Below, piece by piece: positions 54,017-61,368 of a stretch of DNA of 64,000 nucleotides. The position numbers and the translations under genes are program-made. The stretch is from a virus: positions 1-64,000 of the IMG/VR virus record IMGVR_UViG_3300035086_000100; one strand, 5' to 3'. Position 1 is the stretch's first letter. Every line of letters starts with the position of its first letter. A model generated the notes under the pieces. That model searched no databases. It had not been told where the DNA came from and saw only the letters and a program-made list of their open reading frames with translations.

Positions 54017-54360
54017 CCGGGACGACTATTCAACTGCCGAGGCCGGCTAGCGGCGAGCACCTGAACCGGATAGCGCGGGCGGCACCCGGCGCAAAAGACT
54101 CGGTCCTCGGCATGGCGATGGATGACGAATGGACTCCGGTCGCCGCCTACCCGGCACTGGAAGACGGCGCGGACGCGGCCGGCGCGGTCGTCTCGGTCAT
54201 CCGCATGCCGGCGATGTTCTACCGGATCGCCAGCGAGGAAGCGGGCATCGACCTGACCACCGGGACGGACATGCATGATCTCGCCCACGACATAGCCGAG
54301 GCGATCTGCGGCGGCATGCTCGGGGTGTCCGGGGATGACACAGGAGGCGAGCGGCCATGA
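54013..54360 (+). CDS. Hypothetical protein
   Basis: The 115-residue product (MTGTTIQLPRPASGEHLNRI) has a mixed alpha/beta composition and a helical C-terminus with HDLAHDIAEAICGGMLG. Coupled by ATGA to both neighbours. Confidence 0.65.
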   Translation: MTGTTIQLPRPASGEHLNRIARAAPGAKDSVLGMAMDDEWTPVAAYPALEDGADAAGAVVSVIRMPAMFYRIASEEAGIDLTTGTDMHDLAHDIAEAICGGMLGVSGDDTGGERP

Positions 54361-54614
54361 ATGCCTACGTGGACCGGGAGAGCTACTACGACCGGGAACT
54401 TGACGAACTGCACGCCCATGAGGCTAAGGAGGCTGCGATGGCAGGCCAGCCGAACACCAACTACGACATTGCCGCAGACGCCCTGGACGGCCGGCTTGAG
54501 TATGACGCGGCACCCTGCGAGCGGGACCGGGAAGTCGCCGAAGCTCAGGCTTACGCGACCCTGGCCCTGTGCGACGAAGTCCGGCGGCTGGCGGACGCGC
54601 TCGCCAGTCAGTAG
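54357..54614 (+). CDS. Hypothetical helical protein, last gene of cassette
   Basis: The 85-residue product (MNAYVDRESYYDRELDELHA) is acidic and helical (REVAEAQAYATLALCDEVRR). It ends the 53117-54614 cassette and is followed by the hairpin at 54637. Confidence 0.65.
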   Translation: MNAYVDRESYYDRELDELHAHEAKEAAMAGQPNTNYDIAADALDGRLEYDAAPCERDREVAEAQAYATLALCDEVRRLADALASQ

Positions 54615-54636
54615 CGGGCGAAGCTGCCTAGCACGC

Positions 54637-54709
54637 GAAAAAGCACCCCCGGCCCCTCTGCGCCGTGCCCGCTGTTACCAGGCGCGGAACGAGGGAACCG
54701 GGGGTGCTT
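54637..54709. terminator. A-tract followed by 12-bp perfect hairpin
   Basis: GAAAAAGCACCCCCGG starts a perfect inverted repeat (AAGCACCCCCGG at 54641-54652; complement at 54698-54709) with a 45-base loop. The A-tract is on the 5' side, so as an intrinsic terminator it works for leftward transcription. It follows the end of the plus-strand cassette. Confidence 0.65.
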
Positions 54710-54854
54710 CCGGTAGTGGTGCGGCGGTGGCAAATCGTCGCGCCAGCCAGCGTAGCAAGACGGCGGATGACGGGAAGGGTGATCCGGTAGCCGCCCGGGA
54801 CGCGGCTGGCGGGCGGGCGGCGCTCTTGCTACCGTGACCCTGCAGCGCAGCGAG

Positions 54855-54907
54855 AAAAGGATCAGCCCGCTACCGCGAACTCCCCGATCGCGGCGGCGGG
54901 CTGATCC
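54855..54907. terminator. A-tract followed by nested strong hairpin
   Basis: GAAAA leads GGATCAGCCCGC (54859-54870), whose exact complement is at 54896-54907; inside it CCGCGA and TCGCGG form a second stem, for about 18 paired bases in total. Orientation (A-tract on the left) is the same as in the other three elements, i.e. a terminator for leftward transcripts. Confidence 0.65.
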
Positions 54908-55110
54908 GCTTCGCCGCCCCGGTGCAGGCCCGGAACCGGGGGATAAGGGGTTCCTGCCCCGCGGAGGGACGGCTTCCGCCCGGAGGACCGGAGCACGGGG
55001 GTGACTCCGCCTGGCCGGGCTGGATCCACTATCGCACGGCGTTGGCGGGCACGCAGCGATTGGCGGGCGAAACGGCGTGGCTGGCGCCAGAATGTCCCGC
55101 GCTCAGGTAC

Positions 55111-55156
55111 CTGTGCAAGGGCATCTGCCGACGTATCGGCAGAGATGCCTGCACAG
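55111..55156. repeat. 46-bp near-palindrome before the integrase (attachment-site or operator candidate)
   Basis: The outer arms CTGTGCA (55111-55117) and TGCACAG (55150-55156) match, as do GGCATCT and AGATGCC, and the inner arms TCTGCCGA (55124-55131) / TCGGCAGA (55136-55143) flank CGTA. Large serine integrases recombine ~50-bp imperfect palindromes often lying next to the integrase gene. The integrase ATG is 13 bp downstream, so an autoregulatory operator is an alternative. Confidence 0.55.
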
Positions 55157-55169
55157 ATACGATGCCGCG

Positions 55170-56558
55170 ATGAGTGAGGCACTGAGCGCCGCCGTGTACT
55201 GCCGCATGTCACTGGCCGTCATGGGCGACACGACGAAGGTCGAGGACCAGGAGCGGATCTGCCGGGAACTGTGCGAGCGGCTTGGCTGGCGGGTGCATGA
55301 CGTGTACGCCGACAACAACAAGTCGGCGTGGCAGAAGAACCGCAAGCGCCCGGCCTGGGACCGGATGCTCGCCGACGTCGACGCGGGCCTGATCGGCGCG
55401 ATCGTGGTCTACCACGGCGACCGGCTGGTGCGGCGGCCTCAGGATCTCGCCAAACTCATCGAGCTGGCCGACAGCAAGGGCCTGCGGCTGGCCTCGCCGA
55501 CCGGCACGCGCAACCTCGACAACGGCGACGACCGGTTCATCGTGTGGATCGAGGCCGCCGCGCAGGAGCGCTCCTCCTATGACACGTCGCGGCGCAAGAT
55601 CACCCAGTACGAGCGGATGCGGCGTGAAGGCAAGGTGCGCCCTGGCGGCAGGGGCGGCCGGTCCTACGGCTTCCGGGGCGACAACCTGACGATGATCGAG
55701 TCGGAGGCCGCGAACCTGCGGGAGGCCGCCGCCCGGATCCTGGGCGGGGAGGGCGCCGGGGCGGTCGCCGCCGACTTCACCGCGCGGGGCATCGTGACCC
55801 AGACCGGGATCCCGTTCACCTACGCCACCTTGCCGCAGCTCCTCAAGCGCCCGCGGTACGCGGGCCTGATGCCGGACGGGGTACAGCAGGCGGCATGGGA
55901 GCCGGTGCTGGAGCGGTCGCAGTGGGAGGCGCTGCGCGCGGTGCTCGGAAACCGGTCGGCCGGGTACGGGTACGCGGTGAACTCGCGCCGCTACCTGCTG
56001 TCCGGGATCGCCGAGTGCGGGTTCGGGGACTGCGGGGCGCCGCTGCAGATCCGGCACACCCGGGTCCGCGGCGACGGGCCGCCGAACGTCGGCTACGCCT
56101 GCATCAGGCCGGGCTGCCGCAAGACCTACCGGTCGCGGGTGATGCTCGACGCCTACGTGAGCCAGCGGGTGGTCTCGCTGCTGAACCAGGAAGGCAACCC
56201 GGAGCCGGCGGCGCCGCGGACGCCGGGGCTGGCCGAGCGGTACGCGGCGGCGGACGCGCAGCGCCGCGAGATCGAGGAGGTTCTCGCCGACCCGTCGCGG
56301 GGGTCGGTCCCGGCGCTGCTGAAGCGGCTGGACCGGGTGAACGCGACGCTGGCGGAACTGAGGGACCTGTCGGCGGGCGACGCCCGGTCCCGGCTCAGGA
56401 CCCGGTACGCGGGCCTGACCCTGGAGGAGTTCAGGGGCCTGCCGCTGGCGGTGCGCCGCTCGCTGGTGGCCGCCTACTTCCGGGTCGTCGTCCTGCCGTC
56501 GTCGAAGAAAGGGCCGGGGTTCCGCACCGAGGACGTCCGGATGATCCCGCGCGGCTGA
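55170..56558 (+). CDS. int: Large serine recombinase (integrase)
   Basis: The 462-residue protein has a resolvase catalytic domain (AAVYCRMSLAVM with catalytic Ser; VEDQERICRELCERLGW; AIVVYHGDRLVRRPQDLAKL), a recombinase domain (YGFRGDNLTM; PFTYATLPQLLKRPRYAGLM), a zinc ribbon (CGFGDCG...CIRPGCRKTY), a coiled coil and C-terminal RRSLVAAYFRVVVLPSS. The ATG at 55170 is chosen because the domain starts right there. It integrates the element at attB; excision should need the RDF at 62584. Confidence 0.95.
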   Translation: MSEALSAAVYCRMSLAVMGDTTKVEDQERICRELCERLGWRVHDVYADNNKSAWQKNRKRPAWDRMLADVDAGLIGAIVVYHGDRLVRRPQDLAKLIELADSKGLRLASPTGTRNLDNGDDRFIVWIEAAAQERSSYDTSRRKITQYERMRREGKVRPGGRGGRSYGFRGDNLTMIESEAANLREAAARILGGEGAGAVAADFTARGIVTQTGIPFTYATLPQLLKRPRYAGLMPDGVQQAAWEPVLERSQWEALRAVLGNRSAGYGYAVNSRRYLLSGIAECGFGDCGAPLQIRHTRVRGDGPPNVGYACIRPGCRKTYRSRVMLDAYVSQRVVSLLNQEGNPEPAAPRTPGLAERYAAADAQRREIEEVLADPSRGSVPALLKRLDRVNATLAELRDLSAGDARSRLRTRYAGLTLEEFRGLPLAVRRSLVAAYFRVVVLPSSKKGPGFRTEDVRMIPRG

Positions 56559-56610
56559 CCTGCCGTTTCCGGAATGGGCGGGTAATCGGTCCGGTGCTGC
56601 AAAGTAAGCC

Positions 56611-56639
56611 TTGCACATTGCGTGACGACCTGATTACAT
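56611..56639 (+). promoter_or_regulatory. Possible promoter downstream of int
   Basis: TTGCAC (56611-56616) and TTACAT (56634-56639) are 17 bp apart in a locally AT-rich stretch, 92 bp before the gene at 56731. Both boxes are imperfect. Confidence 0.4.
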
Positions 56640-56730
56640 ATCGTGAGCTTGCCTGAAGGGCGACTCCGGACCCCGGCCGCCCTGCTTGCAAACGGCGGGC
56701 ACGTGCCGACCGGGGGAGGACACGCGCAAC

Positions 56731-57015
56731 ATGGGTTACAGGCTCGAAACGGGGATGAGAACGGCGCTCGGATGGGCGTCGGCCGCATTGTGGGTTGCCG
56801 CGGCGGGGGAGACCCTGGCCGGCGTGCGGGCGAACCTGGTGATCGCGACCGGGCTGATCGCGCTCGCGGCGAGGGAAAGGCCCGGGAGGCGGCTGCAGGA
56901 CACGGGGCCGACCGAGCAGGACTACCGCAAGGTCATCCGTGCCTACGATGCCGCGACCCGCCCGGATCCGTCGCGTGCGGCCGGTCCTCAGGCTCAGCTT
57001 CGTTCCGTTCGATGA
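56731..57015 (+). CDS. Small hypothetical membrane protein
   Basis: The ATG at 56731 (upstream GGGGGAGGACA) gives 94 residues: MGYRLETGMRTALGWASAAL continues as two weak hydrophobic segments (LWVAAAGETLAGV; LVIATGLIALAAR), then a charged C-terminus. It overlaps the convergent repressor gene by 83 bp, so its 3' end may be artefactual. Confidence 0.55.
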   Translation: MGYRLETGMRTALGWASAALWVAAAGETLAGVRANLVIATGLIALAARERPGRRLQDTGPTEQDYRKVIRAYDAATRPDPSRAAGPQAQLRSVR

Positions 57016-57292
57016 ACGCGATGGCCTGCGCCCCGCGTTCCGGCCCCAGCTCGTCCAGCAGGATCGCGCGGCCGGCGGGGCTCAGGCCCGCATCCCGCCT
57101 GTCGTCATCCAGGCTGATGCCGAGAACTTCCTCAAGCGCGCCGATGGAGGACTTCGGCTGAGAGCGCCCGTTCTCCCAGTCGTTCACCGTCCGCACCCCG
57201 ACGCTCAGCTCGGCGGCTAGCCGCTGCTGGGTCCACCTTTTCCGCTCGCGGGCACGGCGGATTCGCTTGCCCAGCGTGGGCTCTGGTCGCAT
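56933..57292 (-). CDS. XRE-family HTH repressor
   Basis: The 119-residue protein has the Xre HTH (RARERKRWTQQRLAAELSVG; RTVNDWENGRSQPK) and a helical C-terminus (LSPAGRAILLDELGPERGAQ). A promoter TTGACC (57329-57324) with CATGAT (57305-57300), 18-bp spacer, would start transcription at about the ATG at 57292, a leaderless mRNA. It is divergent from the HTH gene at 57432 and is the best candidate for the lysogeny repressor. Confidence 0.82.
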   Translation of the reverse strand: MRPEPTLGKRIRRARERKRWTQQRLAAELSVGVRTVNDWENGRSQPKSSIGALEEVLGISLDDDRRDAGLSPAGRAILLDELGPERGAQAIAFIERNEAEPEDRPHATDPGGSRHRRHG

Positions 57293-57397
57293 GCGCCTAA
57301 TCATGGTGGCGCGTGTCTGGGCAGGTCAAGGCACTTGGCCGCACTTCACGGCGACATTTCCCGCTACGCGAACCTGCCGCGACCTGCCGGTTCCCGC

Positions 57398-57426
57398 TTG
57401 ACTCTGTGCCCCAACATGCCTAGTCT
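57398..57426 (+). promoter_or_regulatory. Promoter of a leaderless early transcript
   Basis: TTGACT (57398-57403) and TAGTCT (57421-57426) are exactly 17 bp apart. The transcript would start near 57432, which is the A of the ATG of the HTH gene, i.e. leaderless, as is common in actinobacteria. The region between 57292 and 57432 is the divergent control region of this module. Confidence 0.72.
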
Positions 57427-57431
57427 CGCTC

Positions 57432-57662
57432 ATGACAAGGCAGGAACCGGCAGCTACAGGAGCAGCGTTGGACACCTATCTGACCAGAGCGGAAGTCTGC
57501 GAGCGGCTCCAGATCTCCCGCGAGACATTCCGCAAGCTCGTCCTCAGGGGCGCCTTCCCCGTGACCCGGCTCGGTGCCTTCCCGCAAGGCCACCTCCGGG
57601 TCAGCGAGCGCGCACTGACGGACTACATGAGCGGCGGCAAGGCGCAGGTAAAGGCGTCATGA
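57432..57662 (+). CDS. Small HTH protein (excisionase/Cro-like)
   Basis: The 76-residue protein has a MerR/HTH_17-like domain (YLTRAEVCERLQISRETFRK; LVLRGAFPVTRLGAFPQGHL; RVSERALTDYM). It is the first gene rightward from the divergent XRE repressor, the place of cro or xis in temperate phages. ATGA overlap with the next gene. Confidence 0.8.
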   Translation: MTRQEPAATGAALDTYLTRAEVCERLQISRETFRKLVLRGAFPVTRLGAFPQGHLRVSERALTDYMSGGKAQVKAS

Positions 57663-58186
57663 CTCACCCCCTCACCGAATTCGCCCACTCGCGGCGGCGC
57701 GCACCGTACGTAAGCAGCGGGGTTCTGGTTTCCCCTGTGACGCTCAAGGCCGGGCTGGCCGTGGCGAGAGTTGGGGCGCTCGTCCATCACGTCGGCGCGG
57801 CGGCTTCCGTTCTCAACGGCGACCGCATCCAGTACGGCGCTCAGTGGCTGTGCAACTCGGGCGCGAACGACGTGATCTTGCTCGCGGACGTCAGCGCCCA
57901 CAGCGGCCAAGCGTGCGTCCGGTGTGCCGACAAGGCCGCCGGGAGCTTCATCTACCGCTGCTTCGGCGAGGCTGACCTGCTGCTCTACATCGGCAGCACT
58001 GCCGGATATGCCGCACGGATGAAGCGGCACGCAGCGAAATCGGCTTGGTGGCCCGACGTCGCGCGCATCACGAAGGAGGGGTACGGGTCGATCTCGGAGG
58101 CTCGTGCCGCCGAACGGCGTGCCATCCGAGCCGAGGTACCGCAGCACAACAGCCATCGGTACGCGGCCGAGGCGGTGGCGTCATGA
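57659..58186 (+). CDS. GIY-YIG nuclease-like protein
   Basis: The 175-residue protein has a C-terminal GIY-YIG-type domain: FIYRCFGEADLLLYIGSTAG, ARMKRHAAKSAWWPDVARIT with the Arg/His residues, and ISEARAAERRAIRAEVPQHN where Glu is the metal ligand. The N-terminal half has a CVRCADKA zinc-like pair. It may be a free-standing homing nuclease or phage defence/host-degradation enzyme. Confidence 0.8.
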   Translation: MTHPLTEFAHSRRRAPYVSSGVLVSPVTLKAGLAVARVGALVHHVGAAASVLNGDRIQYGAQWLCNSGANDVILLADVSAHSGQACVRCADKAAGSFIYRCFGEADLLLYIGSTAGYAARMKRHAAKSAWWPDVARITKEGYGSISEARAAERRAIRAEVPQHNSHRYAAEAVAS

Positions 58187-58359
58187 CCACCTGTAGGACC
58201 GTCGCAGAAGTCACCGAGGCCGCCAGGGAAGACGCGGCGAGGGAAGACCAGCCGCTCACTCAGCCCCAGGCCGACTTCTGGGCCGCACTCACCGCCCCGC
58301 ATCGCAAGCCGCCCGAGAGCGCTGACCAGCCGGGCGAAGCCGCCCCCGAGGCCGCCTAG
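58183..58359 (+). CDS. Small hypothetical protein
   Basis: The 58-residue product (MTTCRTVAEVTEAAREDAAR) is charged, helical and Pro/Glu-rich at its end (RKPPESADQPGEAAPEAA). ATGA overlap with the nuclease gene and a hairpin 14 bp after its stop mark the end of a transcription unit. Confidence 0.65.
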   Translation: MTTCRTVAEVTEAAREDAAREDQPLTQPQADFWAALTAPHRKPPESADQPGEAAPEAA

Positions 58360-58365
58360 GGCACG

Positions 58366-58406
58366 AAAAAAACCGGCCCGCCCTGCGGCAAACAGGACGG
58401 GACCGG
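58366..58406. terminator. A-tract followed by GC hairpin
   Basis: A run of seven A (58366-58372) precedes CCGGCCCGCCCTG (58373-58385), paired imperfectly with CAGGACGGGACCGG (58393-58406). Same architecture as the elements at 51386, 54637 and 54855. Confidence 0.6.
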
Positions 58407-58458
58407 GAGGGCTTCAGAGGCCCCAGGCAAGACAAACGGTAGCAGAGAGGACCAGGCA

Positions 58459-58980
58459 ATGCACGCACGATCGGCAGCGACGGTAGCTGCGCTAGAGGCC
58501 GAGGTCGGCCGTCAGCTGACCGGGCCCGAGGTCGGGGCCATGTTCCGGGTCGACCCCAAGACCGTGACCCGCTGGGCACGCCAGGGCAAGCTCACGGCGG
58601 GCAGGACCCCGGGCGGGCGGCGGCTGTACAGCGAGCGGGAGGTCGCGGATCTCCTGCGCAGGCAGACCTGCCATCCGGCGCCCGGTCAGCCCGTCCGGCC
58701 CGTCCTGCCCGTGAAGGCAGGCCCGACAGCCGAGACGCTGGCCGAGGTAGCGGCGCTGAACGCCGACTACCCGGGCTGGCACGTGTGGCTGTCCGACGCC
58801 GGGATGGTGTACGCCACGTGCAACCGGCCCTCCGCCGTGGACCCGGGGCAGGCCGGGCTGACCGAGCACGCGGACGCGCCGTGGCGGATGCGGGCGGTCC
58901 TGGCCGGGTTCGAGACCGCTGACCGGGAGAAGGCGCGGCGGTCAAGCGCTGACGCGATGCTCGCCGCGTGGAGTGCCTGA
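58459..58980 (+). CDS. MerR-like HTH protein
   Basis: The 173-residue protein has a BldC/HTH_17-type domain (LTGPEVGAMFRVDPKTVTRW; GKLTAGRTPGGRRLYSEREV) and a C-terminal domain with DYPGWHVWLSDAGMVYATCN found in actinomycete small hypothetical proteins. It is likely a transcription regulator; target unknown. Confidence 0.78.
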   Translation: MHARSAATVAALEAEVGRQLTGPEVGAMFRVDPKTVTRWARQGKLTAGRTPGGRRLYSEREVADLLRRQTCHPAPGQPVRPVLPVKAGPTAETLAEVAALNADYPGWHVWLSDAGMVYATCNRPSAVDPGQAGLTEHADAPWRMRAVLAGFETADREKARRSSADAMLAAWSA

Positions 58981-59012
58981 TGCCCGCCATCCACGTCGCC
59001 AGCGCCGCCGAG
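58974..59012 (+). repeat. 39-bp direct repeat at a gene start, copy 1
   Basis: The sequence from the stop-start overlap to codon 11 of the PP-loop gene recurs at 59906-59944 with one mismatch. Both copies encode M-P-A-I-H-(V/I)-A-S-A-A-E at the start of unrelated proteins. Confidence 0.85.
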
Positions 59013-59912
59013 CCAGCAATCCGTGTTCTGAGCCTCGGTGCCGGAGTGCAGTCGACCACGCTGCTGCTGATGTCGCTTGAGGGCATCCTGCCGAAGCTGG
59101 ACTACGCGATCTTCGCCGACACCGACTGGGAGCCGAAGCGGGTCTACGACCACCTTGACCTTGTAACCGAAGCGGCAGCAAGTGCGGGGCTTCCCGTGCT
59201 GCGCGTCAGTAGCGGCAACCTCCGGGCCGACACGATCGACCCAGTCCACCGATACGCGTCGATCCCGTACTTCATCAAGAACGCCGACGGCAGCCTCGGC
59301 ATGGGGCGCCGGCAGTGCACCAGCGAATACAAGCTGGCCCCGATCCGCCGCAAGGTCCGCGAACTGCTCGGCGCTAACGCACCCGACTTCAGGCGAGTTC
59401 CGAGAGGCCGGGTAGCAGAGCAGTGGGTCGGCTTCAGCGCTGACGAGATCGGGCGCGTTAACGACAGCTACAGCGTCCTGTACCAGCGGGCCGCGTACCC
59501 GCTGCTTGACCTTGGCATGGACCGCAAGGCATGCGAGCGGTGGCTGCGGTCGCGCGGCTGGACCTCGGTAGCCAAGAGCGCATGCATCGGGTGCCCGTTC
59601 CACGGCAACAAGCAATGGCGCGACCTCCGCGACAACAATCCCGCCGAATGGGCGGACGCGGTGGAGTTTGACCGCGCCATCCGGAAAGGCGGCGGCAAGG
59701 GCATCCCGCTGAACGGCGAGGCATTCCTGCATTCGTCGCGCGTGCCGCTCGATATCGCGCCCATCGACCGGGTCACCTCGGCTGAGTGGAAATCCCGCCA
59801 GGGTGACCTCCTCGACATCATCGCCGATGAGGAGATGGCCGAGCAGGGCAACCCTGACGGCTGCTCGCCTTACGGCTGCCGCTCCGGTGCACGGCTGGGT
59901 GGTGCTGCCTGA
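58980..59912 (+). CDS. PAPS reductase-like PP-loop protein
   Basis: The 310-residue protein has the PP-loop LSLGAGVQSTTLLLMS, ADTDWEPKRVYDHLD, the RQCTSEYKLAPIRR Cys motif and CIGCPFHGNKQWRDLRDNNP, characteristic of the phage phosphoadenosine phosphosulfate reductase-like family (also related to DndC). Actual chemistry may be sulfur handling for base or tRNA modification. TGATG coupling with the preceding regulator. Its N-terminus carries the repeated MPAIHVASAAE leader. Confidence 0.85.
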   Translation: MPAIHVASAAEPAIRVLSLGAGVQSTTLLLMSLEGILPKLDYAIFADTDWEPKRVYDHLDLVTEAAASAGLPVLRVSSGNLRADTIDPVHRYASIPYFIKNADGSLGMGRRQCTSEYKLAPIRRKVRELLGANAPDFRRVPRGRVAEQWVGFSADEIGRVNDSYSVLYQRAAYPLLDLGMDRKACERWLRSRGWTSVAKSACIGCPFHGNKQWRDLRDNNPAEWADAVEFDRAIRKGGGKGIPLNGEAFLHSSRVPLDIAPIDRVTSAEWKSRQGDLLDIIADEEMAEQGNPDGCSPYGCRSGARLGGAA

Positions 59913-59944
59913 TGCCCGCCATCCACATCGCCAGCGCCGCCGAG
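59906..59944 (+). repeat. 39-bp direct repeat at a gene start, copy 2
   Basis: 38 of 39 positions match the copy at 58974-59012. It covers the start of the small zinc protein gene, whose N-terminus therefore reads MPAIHIASAAE. Confidence 0.85.
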
Positions 59945-60160
59945 AGGCCGGATACCCGCCATGAGTGCCCGTGCTGCCGCAGGAACCTGCCCGCCCCGCT
60001 GTTCATGTGCTCGGGCTGCGAGCGGGCGGTTCCGAAGCGGACCAGGGACGCGATGGCCGCAGCCGTGGAGCGGGACGACCGCGAGGCGTGGACGGTCCTG
60101 CGATCTCAGGCCGTCACCGAAGTCACCGCCAAGCTCGCAGCAAGGAAGGCAGCAGCATGA
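59912..60160 (+). CDS. Small zinc-finger protein
   Basis: The 82-residue protein begins with the duplicated leader MPAIHIASAAE, then a zinc ribbon (HECPCCRRNLPAPLFMCSGC) and a helical C-terminus (AVTEVTAKLAARKAAA). The leader is unrelated to its fold, which suggests the start region was copied from the upstream gene. Confidence 0.7.
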   Translation: MPAIHIASAAERPDTRHECPCCRRNLPAPLFMCSGCERAVPKRTRDAMAAAVERDDREAWTVLRSQAVTEVTAKLAARKAAA

Positions 60161-60594
60161 CCACCACGACGCAGGTGTCCGATACCCCGGTCGCCGAGGA
60201 GACCCTGAAAGCGCTGGGCCTGACGGTCCTGTACGGGCCGCTGCCGGGGGAGCCGGGAGGCCCGCCGCTGCCGGAAGGGCGCCGTGTCCGGGGGGTGTGG
60301 GAGGCCATCGCGGTCTACGCGGCACGGCACGGCGGGCCGGTGATGCGCCCGGAAGTCAAGCCGGCGATCGTCGCGGAGCCCGAGACAGGCCCCTTGCCGC
60401 CCTCATGGCAGAGGCAACTGGGGGCGTACCGGCGGATGGCCGGTTCCGTGCCCGTAACGCCAGCCGATCCGGTGCTGCCCGGTGACGACCCGGAGCCAGC
60501 CCAGCCCGTGATGCCCGCCGGGCAAGAGGACGGCTGGGACTGCTCGATGACTGCCGTGCTGCCGCGCGTAACGGAGCAAGGGGGGACGCCGTGA
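60157..60594 (+). CDS. Hypothetical protein
   Basis: The 145-residue product (MTTTTQVSDTPVAEETLKAL) has a short ordered N-terminal half and a Pro-rich, disordered C-terminal half ending SMTAVLPRVTEQGGTP. ATGA overlap with the zinc-finger gene. No family recognised. Confidence 0.6.
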   Translation: MTTTTQVSDTPVAEETLKALGLTVLYGPLPGEPGGPPLPEGRRVRGVWEAIAVYAARHGGPVMRPEVKPAIVAEPETGPLPPSWQRQLGAYRRMAGSVPVTPADPVLPGDDPEPAQPVMPAGQEDGWDCSMTAVLPRVTEQGGTP

Positions 60595-60809
60595 GCGCCG
60601 GGATGTTCCAGGGACCGAAGTTCGCCGGCCTCGGCGGGCTCAGGCACTTCGGGCAGCCCGACCCCGTGCCCGACCCGGTGTCATGGCGGGGATTCTCCCC
60701 GGTCCAGCGGAACGCCGCCTGGGACCGCCTCGCTGACGCGACCGCCAACGGCACTCCCGCCGAGATGGCCAGCGCCCGCGAGTACCTGATCAACGGGCCG
60801 GCGTCATGA
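60591..60809 (+). CDS. Small hypothetical protein
   Basis: The GTG at 60591 overlaps the previous stop. The 72-residue product (MSAGMFQGPKFAGLGGLRHF) has an N-terminal Gly-rich part and a helix (QRNAAWDRLADATANG). It overlaps the next gene by ATGA. Confidence 0.62.
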   Translation: MSAGMFQGPKFAGLGGLRHFGQPDPVPDPVSWRGFSPVQRNAAWDRLADATANGTPAEMASAREYLINGPAS

Positions 60810-61120
60810 GCGCGGTCACCGTCCCGGCGATGCTCCGGGGCTTCGCGCGGGCCAACGACGAGCGCTCCCGGTCGGCTGGGGAACGCGACCGGAACACCGC
60901 CCGCATCATCCTCGACGACGAGCGGCTGTGCGACGTGCCGGAGTCCTGGGTGGTCATCGCCCATGCGCGGGCGGAGCATCCCGAGACCGATTCGTGGGCT
61001 GAGATCGGCGAGGCCCTCGGATGGACCAAGGACCGCGCCCTCGCGTGCTGGCGGCGGCTCATCGTCTCGCTGGGCTACGCCGAACCGAAGCCGGCTTACC
61101 ACGTTAAGGACCGCTCATGA
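60806..61120 (+). CDS. HTH protein (WhiA C-terminal-like)
   Basis: The 104-residue protein has an HTH (SWAEIGEALGWTKDRALACW) preceded by DVPESWVVIAHARAEHPETD, the layout of WhiA-type HTH domains widespread in actinophages. DNA-binding is likely; target unknown. Confidence 0.75.
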   Translation: MSAVTVPAMLRGFARANDERSRSAGERDRNTARIILDDERLCDVPESWVVIAHARAEHPETDSWAEIGEALGWTKDRALACWRRLIVSLGYAEPKPAYHVKDRS

Positions 61121-61368
61121 GCACCGCCACGGCCAGCACCAGCGAAGAGACCCAGGCGGCCTGGGACCACCTCGCGGAATGCCTGCGCACGCTTAACGCT
61201 CTCGGTACCGGGGCCATGCACTGGTCGGAACGGTTCGCCGAGGAAGACCTCCCTCTGGGGTTGCCGCTTCAGGAAGCCGCCATCGAGGTAGCGGCGGGCG
61301 AGGCGGACGAGGCCCGCAGGGCGCTGCTGGCCAGGGGCGTGGACGTGCCGGATGAGGTCGGATCGTGA
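61117..61368 (+). CDS. Hypothetical helical protein
   Basis: The 83-residue product (MSTATASTSEETQAAWDHLA) is acidic and helical (PLQEAAIEVAAGEADEARRA). It overlaps both neighbours (ATGA before, TGATG after) and is therefore co-translated with the nuclease gene. Confidence 0.65.
   Translation: MSTATASTSEETQAAWDHLAECLRTLNALGTGAMHWSERFAEEDLPLGLPLQEAAIEVAAGEADEARRALLARGVDVPDEVGS

Larger units (their letters stand above)
54710..55169. other. Intergenic region upstream of the integrase
   Basis: This 460-bp stretch holds no convincing gene; open frames in it have shadow composition. It contains a strong hairpin (54855-54907) and a 46-bp near-palindrome (55111-55156), and is the most likely place for the phage attachment site and integrase control. 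Confidence 0.6.

Noticed and set aside
54361-54837. 158-codon plus-strand frame running into the hairpin region
   Set aside because: It is out of frame with the natural 54357-54614 gene and has Arg/Thr/Trp-rich shadow composition.
55209-56656. Frames of 253-469 codons overlapping the integrase on both strands
   Set aside because: The serine recombinase frame has all family motifs; the others are shadows.
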